A DNA stretch of 64,000 nucleotides from Myxococcota bacterium. GTDB taxonomy: Bacteria > Myxococcota_A > UBA9160 > UBA4427. Location of the stretch: positions 1,922,001-1,986,000 of the forward strand of contig JAWKRT010000001.1 in assembly GCA_041389495.1 (NCBI GenBank). The letters run 5' to 3'. This document shows positions 9,129-17,224 of the stretch, one piece after another. Under the pieces are notes generated by a model. The model was not told the origin of the DNA, did no database searches, and was given only the letters and a program-made list of their open reading frames with translations. The stretch's first letter is position 1, and each line of letters begins with the position of its first letter. A program made the position numbers and the translations under genes.

Positions 9129-10222
9129 TCGCCGCTTCCCCCTCCGGCGCCCGGCGGGCCGGCGCGCCGCACGGCCTCGCGCTCGGCGATGTACGCGGTG
9201 CGCCTGCGCTCGAGCCCGCCGCCCGCGCGCCACATGTAACAGGCGTCGGGCATGCCGCCGACGGTCGCGATGCCCTCGCCGCCGCCCGCGCCGCCCGCGG
9301 AGGTCGGCCCGTCCCACAGCGCCGCGATGCACTGCAGGAAGCCCGGCCCGAGGTGGAGCAGCGCATCGAGCACGTGCCGCCGCTCGGGCCGCTCCGCGTA
9401 GAGCGCGAACAGGCGCGAGCCGAGGCCCGGCATGATGCGCTCGCCCGCGAGCGCCGCGACCTCGTCGTCGCGCTCGCTCCACGCACCGGCCCGCGCCGTC
9501 CCGAAATCGGCGCGCGTGCGCGCGCGCTCGGCGCAGCGCACTGCCGCGAGCTTCATGCCGCCCATCTCGACGCGCGCGTGCACGCGCACGTCGTGCTGCG
9601 CGCCGAAGCGGTCGAGCGGCGCGTCGACGACCGCGAGCGGCGCCGTCGCGAGATCGCCCTGCTGGAGGACGAGCTCGAGGCTCGCGCCGTCGGCCGCCGC
9701 GAGCCCGTCGACGACGACGGTGCGCTTGAAGATGCGCTCGCCCGCGGCGCGGGCCGCGCCGTCCGCGCCGCGCGCGCGCTGCTCGGCGTCGATCGCGGAG
9801 GGCAGGGCGCGGCCGAGCGTCTGCGCGAGCGTCAGCAGGTGCGTGCAGCCGAGCCCGCCGCCGAAGAGCGCGCTCGCGCGCTTCTCGAAGCCGGGCGCGA
9901 GCCGCTCGCCCGCCAGCGCGAGCAGGCGCTCGCGCGGGTCGCGGCAGCACTCGCCGTCCGTGCGCGGCGAGGGCTCGACCGCGACGTACGGCTGCTCGAC
10001 GCGCATGTCGTCGACGCGGCGCGTGGCGGCGTCGACGTCGAGCTCGATGCGCATGTGGTGCACGAAGCCGGCGTTCTGGATGTCCGAGAGCATCGGGACG
10101 AAGCCGCACTTGCGGACGTCGACGATGGCGCCGCGCGCGAGCAGCCTCCCTTCCGCGGCCGCGACGAGCTCGATCTCGAGCAGGCGCGTGTGGCAGGGAT
10201 GTCCGGCGGCGGCGACGTGCAA
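9125..10222 (-). CDS. DUF2889 domain protein
   Basis: About 365 residues. DUF2889 landmarks are visible: CHTRLLEIEL near the start, the region around PYVAVEPSPRTDGECCRDPR, and GLGCTHLLTLAQTLGRAL (the conserved CTH motif). A second copy of the architecture seems to follow, with HDVRVHARVEMGGMKLAAVR and RRHVLDALLHLGPGFLQCIA, so the gene may be an internal duplication. The start is uncertain: no ATG or GTG lies in frame near the domain start, so I use TTG 10222. DUF2889 has no firm function; members often sit beside P450s and other catabolic genes. Here it is coupled by a 4-bp overlap to the P450. Confidence 0.75.
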   Translation of the reverse strand: MHVAAAGHPCHTRLLEIELVAAAEGRLLARGAIVDVRKCGFVPMLSDIQNAGFVHHMRIELDVDAATRRVDDMRVEQPYVAVEPSPRTDGECCRDPRERLLALAGERLAPGFEKRASALFGGGLGCTHLLTLAQTLGRALPSAIDAEQRARGADGAARAAGERIFKRTVVVDGLAAADGASLELVLQQGDLATAPLAVVDAPLDRFGAQHDVRVHARVEMGGMKLAAVRCAERARTRADFGTARAGAWSERDDEVAALAGERIMPGLGSRLFALYAERPERRHVLDALLHLGPGFLQCIAALWDGPTSAGGAGGGEGIATVGGMPDACYMWRAGGGLERRRTAYIAEREAVRRAGPPGAGGGSGE

Positions 10223-10441
10223 CGCGGGCTCCTCGACGGGGGGCGCAGCATAGCGGCTGGCCTCGCGTGCGCGCGGGGCGCGCCGCGCGCGCGGCGCGGC
10301 TGCGCGTCGGCTGCGCGCGTCATCGAAACGTGCCCCGGCCGTCGCGCTCGAGGCACAAGGTCGCGGTATTCCACTCCGAAACGCCCCCCGAGCCGTCGGC
10401 CGAGGCATCTCCGCCTCGCAGCCGGCGCGGGGAGGCGCGAC

Positions 10442-11053
10442 ATGAGACGCGGAACGCGCGCACTCGTCGCTGCAACGCTCGCCTCGACCGGGCTCCTGCT
10501 CGGTGTCCTGCTCCCGTCCGTCGCCACTGCCGGCGATCTCTCGCTGCCGTCGATCGGCGTCCGCGGCGCGTTCGCGCCGAGCGACGACGACATCGGCCAC
10601 CGCTACAAGTTCCTCGGCCGCTCTCTCGTGAGCGCCTTCGGCGACCGGCTCGAGATCGGGGCCGAGATCGAGCTGAGCAAGTACTCGACGATGCTCGCCG
10701 GGCTTCCCGGCATCCAGGTCAAGTCCTACAACATCCGCACCGTGCTCCTGTTCGTGCCGTGGCCCGACCGCGTCTCGCCCTACGTGGGGACGGGCCTCGG
10801 CGTCGACGTGATGCGTCTCGACGACGACATGGTCGAGTCGGTGATCCAGCAGATGCGTGTCGACAACTTCGGTATCCGCATGGGGGGAGTGAGCTTCCTC
10901 GGGATCCAGCTTCCGGTCGCGCGCGACGCGGTGCTCTTCGCCGAGGGCCGCGCGGCCGCGGCGTTCCAGGTGATCGACGCGACGGACGTCGAGATGGGCG
11001 CCGGCATCTTCGAGGGCGTCGGCGCGATCGCCGGCCTGCGCATGCGCTTCTGA
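10442..11053 (+). CDS. Exported outer-membrane-like protein
   Basis: 203 residues with a signal peptide (LVAATLASTGLLLGVLLPSVATAG, cleaved near residue 31). GGGGAGGCG precedes the ATG. The mature part alternates short beta-strand stretches (LEIGAEIELSKYS, NIRTVLLFVPW, SPYVGTGLGVDVMRL) and ends in GAIAGLRMRF. The terminal aromatic residue and spacing fit a small 8-stranded outer membrane barrel of the OmpW/porin-like kind. No specific family or ligand is recognised. It stands alone between divergent and unrelated genes. Confidence 0.7.
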   Translation: MRRGTRALVAATLASTGLLLGVLLPSVATAGDLSLPSIGVRGAFAPSDDDIGHRYKFLGRSLVSAFGDRLEIGAEIELSKYSTMLAGLPGIQVKSYNIRTVLLFVPWPDRVSPYVGTGLGVDVMRLDDDMVESVIQQMRVDNFGIRMGGVSFLGIQLPVARDAVLFAEGRAAAAFQVIDATDVEMGAGIFEGVGAIAGLRMRF

Positions 11054-11096
11054 GCGGACGCGCGGCGTCGCTCCCGCCCGCACCGCGCCCCCGCGA

Positions 11097-11125
11097 TTGA
11101 CCTTCCCGAGCCGCCCGCGTATATC
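11097..11125 (+). promoter_or_regulatory. Sigma-70-type promoter TTGACC-N17-TATATC
   Basis: TTGACC at 11097-11102 and TATATC at 11120-11125 are separated by exactly 17 bp and lie 71 bp before the amidohydrolase start. This is the closest match to a consensus housekeeping promoter that I found, and it stands out in very GC-rich surroundings. It likely drives the amidohydrolase and the P450 behind it. Confidence 0.6.
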
Positions 11126-11195
11126 GGGGGCGTCCGGCGCCGCTGCGCGGCGCCGCGCCCTTTCCCCATCTCCCGGGGCCCGCGGAGGCAGCGCC

Positions 11196-12926
11196 ATGCT
11201 CGATGTCGTGATTCGGGGCGGAACGGTCGTCGACGGAACGGGAGCGCCCGCGCGCCGCGCCGACGTCGGCATTCGCGGCGACCGCATCGTCGCGATCGGC
11301 GACGTGGCCGAGCGCGGTGCGCAGGAGATCGACGCGACGGGCCGAGTGGTCGCGCCGGGCTTCATCGACGTCCACACGCACTACGACGCGCAGGTGTTCT
11401 GGGACGGCACGCTCTCGCCGTCGCCCTTCCACGGCGTCACGACGATCTTCGGCGGCAACTGCGGCTTCAGCATCGCGCCGCTCTCCCCCGACGCGGGCGG
11501 CTACCTCATGCGCATGCTCGCGCGCGTCGAGGGCATGCCGCTCGAGAGCCTCGAGAAGGGCGTGCCCTGGGACTGGCAGGCCTTCGGCGAGTACCTCGAC
11601 CGGCTCGAAGGTCGCATCGCGGTGAACGCGGGATTCATGGTCGGGCACTCGGCGCTGCGGCGCGTCGTGATGGGCGAGCGCGCCGTCGGCAGCGAGGCGA
11701 CCGCGGAGGAGCTCGCCTCGATGAAGGCGCTGCTCGCGCGCTCGCTCGCCGAGGGCGGCATGGGCTTCTCGTCGACCATCTCGCCCACGCACAACGACGG
11801 CGAGGGCAACCCCGTGCCCTCGCGGCACGCGGCGCGCGAGGAGCACGTCGAGCTCGCGCGCGTCTGCCGCGACCACCCCGGGACGACGGTCGAGTTCCTC
11901 CCCGGCGTCGGCCCGCACAGCGACGCCTCGCGCGAGCTCATGGTCGACGTGTCGCTCGCCGCGAACCGGCCGGTGAACTGGAACGTGATGGCGGTGAGCA
12001 GCGGCAACACCGACCTCACGAAGGCCCAGCTCGAGACGTCCGACTACGCGCGCGCGCGCGGCGCCGAGATCGTCGCGCTGACCGTTCCGCAGACGATGAC
12101 GATCCGCATCAATCTCCACTCGGGCTTCGTGTTCGACGCGCTCGCGGACTGGGACTCGTTCTTCCGGCTGCCCGTCGAGGAGCGGATCGAGAAGCTGCGC
12201 GACCCGGCCTATCGCAAGTGGCTCGACGAGCGCGCCGGCTCCGAGGACTCGGGCATCATGAGGGGCATCGCCGCGAACTGGGGCGCGATGCGGATCGACC
12301 AGGTGATGAGCCCGGAGAACGCGGGCTGCGCGGGCCGGACGGTGGGCGAGGTGGCGGCCGAGCGCGGCACGACGCCGTTCGACACGCTCTGCGACATCGC
12401 GATCGCCGACGGCCTCAAGACCTCGTTCATGCCGCCCACCGGGCTCGACGACGCCGAGACCTGGCGGCTGCGCGGGCAGGCCTGGGCGGACGACCGCACG
12501 GTGATCGGCGCGTCCGACGCGGGCGCGCACCTCGACATGATCGACACCTTCGCGTTCTCGACGCAGGTGCTGGGCAACGGCGTGCGCAAGCACGGCGCGA
12601 TCCCGCTCGAGGAGGCGGTCCGGCAGCTGACCGACGTGCCGGCGCGGCTCTACGGCCTGAAGGAGCGCGGCCGCCTCGCGGAGGGCTGGTTCGCCGACGT
12701 CGTCGTCTTCGACCCGGCCACCGTCGACACGGGCCCGACGTACGTGCGCGAGGATCTCCCGGCCGGTGCGGGGCGCCTGTACGCCGACGCCGTCGGCATC
12801 GACCACGTGCTCGTGAACGGCGTCGAGATCGTGCGCGGGCGCGAGCACACCGGCGCGTTCCCGGGCACCGTGCTGCGCTCCGGCCGCGACACGGACACGG
12901 TGACGGTGCCCGGCGGCGGTCGTTAG
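11196..12926 (+). CDS. N-acyl-D-amino-acid deacylase-type amidohydrolase
   Basis: 576 residues, ATG start after CCGCGGAGGCAGCGCC. The N-terminus MLDVVIRGGTVVDGTGAPARRADVGIRGDRI is the family's small beta domain. The metal-site motif FIDVHTHYDAQVFWD follows at about residue 60. GHSALRRVVMG, GMGFSSTISPTHNDGEG and SDAGAHLDMIDTFAFSTQVL mark the remaining barrel loops, the last carrying the catalytic Asp. Length fits the 480-580 range. Members include D-aminoacylases but most are uncharacterised; in this kind of genome they occur in many copies with P450s and CoA-ester enzymes. The next gene starts 8 bp after the stop, suggesting one transcript. Confidence 0.9.
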   Translation: MLDVVIRGGTVVDGTGAPARRADVGIRGDRIVAIGDVAERGAQEIDATGRVVAPGFIDVHTHYDAQVFWDGTLSPSPFHGVTTIFGGNCGFSIAPLSPDAGGYLMRMLARVEGMPLESLEKGVPWDWQAFGEYLDRLEGRIAVNAGFMVGHSALRRVVMGERAVGSEATAEELASMKALLARSLAEGGMGFSSTISPTHNDGEGNPVPSRHAAREEHVELARVCRDHPGTTVEFLPGVGPHSDASRELMVDVSLAANRPVNWNVMAVSSGNTDLTKAQLETSDYARARGAEIVALTVPQTMTIRINLHSGFVFDALADWDSFFRLPVEERIEKLRDPAYRKWLDERAGSEDSGIMRGIAANWGAMRIDQVMSPENAGCAGRTVGEVAAERGTTPFDTLCDIAIADGLKTSFMPPTGLDDAETWRLRGQAWADDRTVIGASDAGAHLDMIDTFAFSTQVLGNGVRKHGAIPLEEAVRQLTDVPARLYGLKERGRLAEGWFADVVVFDPATVDTGPTYVREDLPAGAGRLYADAVGIDHVLVNGVEIVRGREHTGAFPGTVLRSGRDTDTVTVPGGGR

Positions 12927-12934
12927 GCGCTTCG

Positions 12935-14152
12935 ATGTCCGACCACCCGACGAAGGACTCGGTCCGCCTGCTCGACGGGCGCTGGTACCAGGGCGTTCCG
13001 CTCGACGACTACGCCTGGATGCGCGAGAACGCGCCGCTCTACTGGGACCCGGTCGGCGAGATCTGGGGCGTCGCCCGCCACGCGGACATCCAGACCGTGT
13101 CGAAGTCGCCGTCGCTCTTCTGCTCGGGGAAGAGCTCGCGCCCCGACCGCGACTCGTGGATCCCGTCGATGATCAACTTCGACGATCCGCAGCACAAGCG
13201 GCGACGCAACCTCGTGAATCGCGGCTTCACGCCCCGCCGCGTGCAGGACCACGCCGCCAAGATCCGCCGCATCTGCACCGAGCTGATCGACGCCGTGTGC
13301 GAGAAGGGCTCGTGCGAGTTCGTGCGCGACATCGCGGCGCCGCTGCCGATGGCGATCATCGGCGACATGCTGGGTGTGCGCCCCGAGGATCGCGACCGCC
13401 TGCTGCGCTGGTCCGACGACCTCGTCAGCGCGAGCGGGAACGACGACCCGCAGGTGCGCGAGCGGTCGATGCAGGCGGGCGCCGAGTGGATGGCCTACGC
13501 GCAGGGCGTCATCGAGGACCGCCGCGGCCGGCCGGAGCAGGACGATCTGATCAGCGTGCTCGTCCACGCCGAGATCGACGGCGAGCGGCTCGACGACGAG
13601 GCGCTGCGACAGGAGAGCCTCCTGATCCTCGTCGGCGGCGACGAGACGACGCGCCACGTGATCGTCGAGGGCATGAAGGCGCTGATCGATCACCCGGCCG
13701 AGCGCCGTCTCCTGCTCGAGGACCCGGCGCGCATCCCGACGGCCGTCGAGGAGATGCTGCGCTGGGTGTCGCCCATCAAGAACATGAACCGCACGGCGAC
13801 GCGCGACACCGAGCTGTGCGGGCAGAAGGTGCGGGAGGGCGACCGCCTCCTCCTGCTCTACCACTCGGGCAATCGCGACGACGGCGCCTTCGAGGCCCCC
13901 GGCGAGTTCCGGGCGCTGCGCACGCCGAACCCGCACGTCGCCTTCGGCGGGTACGGAACGCACTTCTGCCTCGGCGCGAGCCTCGCGCGCCTCGAGCTGC
14001 GGATCATGTTCGAGGAGCTGCTGCGCCGCCTTCCGGACATGCAGATCGCGCCCGGGGCCGAGCTCCCGATGCGCTGCAACAACTTCATCGTGGGCATCGA
14101 GGAGATGCCCGTCACCTTCACGCCGACGGCGCCGGCGGGCCCGTCCGCCTGA
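12935..14152 (+). CDS. Cytochrome P450
   Basis: 405 residues starting MSDHPTKDSVRLLDGRWYQG. I-helix LLILVGGDETTRHVI, EEMLRWVSP (ExxR) and heme loop FGGYGTHFCLGASLARLELR are all intact. The segment MINFDDPQHKRRRNLVNRGFTPRRV is the usual C-helix region and matches the CYP107/CYP124-125-like bacterial group that acts on terpenoids, fatty acids or sterols; the subgroup is a guess from general resemblance. It follows the amidohydrolase by 8 bp. It is distinct from the P450 at 7905-9128 (different N-terminus and heme loop), so this is not a recent duplication. Confidence 0.95.
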   Translation: MSDHPTKDSVRLLDGRWYQGVPLDDYAWMRENAPLYWDPVGEIWGVARHADIQTVSKSPSLFCSGKSSRPDRDSWIPSMINFDDPQHKRRRNLVNRGFTPRRVQDHAAKIRRICTELIDAVCEKGSCEFVRDIAAPLPMAIIGDMLGVRPEDRDRLLRWSDDLVSASGNDDPQVRERSMQAGAEWMAYAQGVIEDRRGRPEQDDLISVLVHAEIDGERLDDEALRQESLLILVGGDETTRHVIVEGMKALIDHPAERRLLLEDPARIPTAVEEMLRWVSPIKNMNRTATRDTELCGQKVREGDRLLLLYHSGNRDDGAFEAPGEFRALRTPNPHVAFGGYGTHFCLGASLARLELRIMFEELLRRLPDMQIAPGAELPMRCNNFIVGIEEMPVTFTPTAPAGPSA

Positions 14153-14165
14153 GCCGCGCCGCACG

Positions 14166-14195
14166 CTGACGCGCCGCGCCGCTTTCGTCTAGGAT
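14166..14195 (+). promoter_or_regulatory. Possible promoter CTGACG-N18-TAGGAT
   Basis: CTGACG (14166-14171) and TAGGAT (14190-14195) are 18 bp apart in the 124-bp gap before the alcohol dehydrogenase. TAnnnT hexamers in the same position recur upstream of other starts here (for example TAGACT at 2877 and TAGGCT at 19021), which supports but does not prove the call. Confidence 0.35.
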
Positions 14196-14276
14196 CCGCG
14201 GCCTCGCGCCGCCGCTTCCGTCCTCTCACCCGACCGAGCGCGCGACACGCCCGCGACGCTCACGAAAGGAACGCCC

Positions 14277-15350
14277 ATGAAGGCCGCCATCCTCCCCGCG
14301 CTGAACCAGGATCTGATCGTCCGCGACGACGTCGGCCTCGCCGATCTCGGCCCGGGCGAGGTCCACATCAAGGTCGGCTCGAGCGGCGTCTGCCACTCCG
14401 ACGTGTCGGCGCAGAACGGGACGATCCCGCAGCCGCCGCCGTGCGTGCTCGGTCACGAGGGCGCGGGCACGGTGCTCGAGGTCGGCCCGGGCGTCTCCGA
14501 CGTGAAGGCGGGCGACAAGGTGATCGTGTCGTTCACGCCCGCGTGCCGGAAGTGCAAGGCCTGTCTGCGCGGCCAGTCCTACCTGTGCATGGACATGGGT
14601 CGCATGATGGCGCCGCACTTCCGCATCGACGGGAACCCGGTCGCCGGCATGGCGGGCTGCGGCACGTTCGCCGAGGAGATGATCCTGCCCGACTCGGCGG
14701 TCGTGAAGATCGACGACGACATCCCGCTCGACATCGCGTCGCTGATCGGCTGCGGCGTGACGACCGGCGTCGGTGCGGCGATCAACAGCGCGGGCGTGAC
14801 GCCCGGCTCGTCGGTCGTCGTGTTCGGCGCGGGCGGCGTCGGCATCTCGGCGATCCAGGGCGCGCGCATCGCCGGCGCGGCCGAGATCCTCGCGGTCGAC
14901 CTGATGGACAGCAAGCTCGAGATGGCCCGCAAGTTCGGCGCGACGCACGTGTGCAAGCCCGACGACTTCGCCGGCCTCAACAACGAGATCACGGGCGGCG
15001 AGGGCTTCGACTACGCCCTCGAGTGCATCGGCAACCCCGCGACGATCCGCGCGACCTACGACGCGGCGCGCCGCGGCGGCGTCGCCTGCATCGTCGGCGT
15101 CGGGCGCATGGAGCAGATGATCCAGTTCAGCGCCTTCGAGTTCTTCTTCGCCGACAAGACGCTGCGCGGCTCGATGTACGGCAGCGCGCAGGTCCGCACG
15201 TTCATGCCGAAGCTGCTGCGCCTGTGGAAGGCCGGGAAGCTCGACCTCGAGGGCATGATCACGCGCCGCATCCAGATCGAGGACATCAACGACGCCTTCC
15301 GCGCCATGCAGGCGGGCGAGGTGATCCGCTCGGTCATCGACTTCAAGTAG
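14277..15350 (+). CDS. Zinc-dependent alcohol dehydrogenase
   Basis: 357 residues of the medium-chain dehydrogenase family. Catalytic-zinc ligands are in GVCHSDVS and GHEGAG. The structural zinc site CRKCKACLRGQSYLC has the four expected cysteines. VFGAGGVGISAIQGARIAGA is the NAD(P)-binding glycine motif. It resembles class III/aryl-alcohol type enzymes. It probably oxidises the alcohol made by the neighbouring P450, although it has its own promoter-like sequence and a 124-bp gap. AAAGGA precedes the ATG. Its 3' end overlaps the end of the convergent epimerase gene by 8 bp. Confidence 0.93.
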   Translation: MKAAILPALNQDLIVRDDVGLADLGPGEVHIKVGSSGVCHSDVSAQNGTIPQPPPCVLGHEGAGTVLEVGPGVSDVKAGDKVIVSFTPACRKCKACLRGQSYLCMDMGRMMAPHFRIDGNPVAGMAGCGTFAEEMILPDSAVVKIDDDIPLDIASLIGCGVTTGVGAAINSAGVTPGSSVVVFGAGGVGISAIQGARIAGAAEILAVDLMDSKLEMARKFGATHVCKPDDFAGLNNEITGGEGFDYALECIGNPATIRATYDAARRGGVACIVGVGRMEQMIQFSAFEFFFADKTLRGSMYGSAQVRTFMPKLLRLWKAGKLDLEGMITRRIQIEDINDAFRAMQAGEVIRSVIDFK

Positions 15351-16400
15351 TCGGCGTCGCTCCGCTCGCGCGCGCGGCGTCGGCCAGCCGGCCGACGTCG
15401 CGCGCCGACAGGTGCCCGTTCTCGTACATCCAGCGCATCTGCGCCTCGACGGTCTCGCGGATCGGCCGCAGCGCGAGGCCGAGCGCGGAGAGCGTCTTCG
15501 CGTCGTCGCCGCGGATGCCGCGCGTCGCGAGCATCATCGACTCCTCCGTCACGGCTCCCGGGTCGATCGGCGTGAAGCGGCGCAGCCAGTCGCCGACGCG
15601 GCCCGCGAAGCGCAGCGCGGCGCCCGGGCAGGGCACGCGCCACAGCGCGGCGCCGCGCAGATCCGAGACCAGCTCGCGCATCTCGTCGTGCGTCAGGAAG
15701 TGGCCGGCGAGCATGTAGCGCCGCGCGCCGCGTCCGGGCTCCATCGCGCGCGCGATCGCCTGCGCGAGGTCGCGCGCGTCGACGATCGGCATGCCGCCCT
15801 CGACCGACAGGTAGTAGTTCCACTGGACCATCGCGAAGATGGTCGTGATCTGGTTCCCGAGCGTCGGATTGTCCGGGCCCCACACGGCGCTCGGGTACAC
15901 GCAGACGACGGGCGCACCGCGCTCCTGGAGCGCGCGGGCGACGCGCTCGGCGTCGGCCTTCGAGCGGCTGTACGGGTCGCGCGGCGCGGCGACGGGCGAG
16001 TCCTCGGTCGCGACCTCGACACCCGGCTCCCACAGCGCCGACAGGCTCGAGACGTGGACGAGCGGGTCGAGCCCGCGCGCGTGCCCTCCTCGAGCACGGT
16101 GCGCGTGCCGCCGACGTTCGTCGCGATCATGCGCTCGTGGTCGTCGCGGTCGAAGGTGAGCAGGCCGGCCGCGTGGAGGAGGGCGTCGCAGCCGCCCATC
16201 GCGCGCGCGACGCTCGCGCGATCGGTGACGTCGCCGGGTGCGACGTCGAGCGCGCGCGCGTCGAGGCCGAGTGCGCCGAGCACGCGCCGCGCCTTCGCGT
16301 CGTCGCGCGCCAGGATGCGGAGCGTGTGGCCCGCGCGCGCGAGCGCGGCACACGCGTGGCTGCCGACCATGCCGGTCGCGCCGGTCACCAGGATGCGCAC
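15343..16400 (-). pseudogene. NAD-dependent epimerase/3-beta-HSD-like gene, frame broken
   Basis: The N-terminal half reads VRILVTGATGMVGSHACAALARAG from GTG 16400, with the Rossmann GxxGxxG motif, and continues to TNVGGTRTVLEEGTRAG. The protein then resumes in another frame as LDPLVHVSSLSALWEPG, followed by the active-site motif DPYSRSKADAE (YxxxK) and ends at 15343. The break lies at about 16073-16084, inside a GCGCGCGC run, and one missing base would restore the frame. Sequence on both sides is well conserved, so a sequencing deletion is at least as likely as a true pseudogene. The family oxidises or reduces hydroxyl groups of sugars, flavonoids or steroids. Confidence 0.8.
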
Positions 16401-16520
16401 GCCGTCCCCCCTGCGTCGCGGGGCCGTGGCGCGTGCGTCGCGCTCGCCCTCGCGGTGCGGACGCCGAGCCTATCACCCGCGCTCGCGCGTGCGCGCCCGC
16501 CGCGCCCGCGGCGTGCACGT

Positions 16521-17057
16521 TCACCCGACGCGCAGCGCCTCTGCGTCGAACGGAGCGAAGACGTCGAGCCGGTGGAAGTCCGGCGCGCGCCCCGCGGCCG
16601 GCCGCCAGGCGAGATGGCGCCGCGCCGCGCCGGCGCCGTGGATCGCGAAGGCGTTCAGGTGCGACACGCCGGCGGGCACGAGCGACCCGGGAACGACGGC
16701 GACCCCGCGCCAGCGCGCGCCCTCGCGCGCCACCGCGTACGCGATCGCGAGCTCCTCTCGGACGGCGTTGCGCACGCCCTCGAGCGCGAGCACGAGGTGG
16801 TGGCCGTGCGGGCCGAGCTCGACCTCGAGGTAGGTGTCGGGCGGGGCGAGCAGGAAGACCTCGACGACCTCGTGCTCGAAGAGCCGCGGCGTCGGGCCGG
16901 GCGGCGAGGCCGGCGCCGGGTCGCCGTGGAACGGCGCGTCGACCTCGATGCGCCAGTCGTCGCGCGCGCCGCGCGCGCTCCGGGAGAGCGCGATGCGCAC
17001 GCGCTCGCCGGGGAGCGCCGCGCCGCCGTCCCACGTGCGCTCGATGTCGAGGATCAC
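16521..17057 (-). CDS. UPF0462 (C4orf33-like) family protein
   Basis: 178 residues. MILDIERTWDGG, VDAPFHGDPAP, HEVVEVFLLAPPDTYLEVEL, GPHGHHLVLALEGVRNAVRE and LNAFAIHGAG align, as I remember them, with the animal C4orf33/UPF0462 proteins over their whole length (IEHTWDG, DYEVVEAFF, YLEVELCPHGQHLVL, FNSFAIHG). The predicted fold is a CBM9-like beta-sandwich; there is no signal peptide and no known function. Length equals the family's usual length (about 180-200). It lies alone between the broken epimerase gene and a divergent ABC transporter. Confidence 0.75.
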   Translation of the reverse strand: MILDIERTWDGGAALPGERVRIALSRSARGARDDWRIEVDAPFHGDPAPASPPGPTPRLFEHEVVEVFLLAPPDTYLEVELGPHGHHLVLALEGVRNAVREELAIAYAVAREGARWRGVAVVPGSLVPAGVSHLNAFAIHGAGAARRHLAWRPAAGRAPDFHRLDVFAPFDAEALRVG

Positions 17058-17070
17058 GTCGCACCCTCCC

Positions 17071-17109
17071 GTCGGTGTCGGCCGTCGGTGTCGGCCGTCG
17101 GTGTCGGCC
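17071..17109. repeat. 13-bp perfect tandem repeat, three copies
   Basis: GTCGGTGTCGGCC occurs three times head to tail without a mismatch. It begins 13 bp upstream of the start of the UPF0462 gene, within the promoter region shared with the divergent ABC transporter. Copy-number change here would alter promoter spacing. Confidence 0.9.
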
Positions 17110-17224
17110 GCGGGCGCCCGCCGTCTGCGTCGGCGCCGGGAGCCGGATCGCGTCGCGCTCGATACCGCCGACCCGGGCGGGTGGCAACGGCTCGCCGCAC
17201 ACGTCGCCTTGCTAGTGTGCGCGC

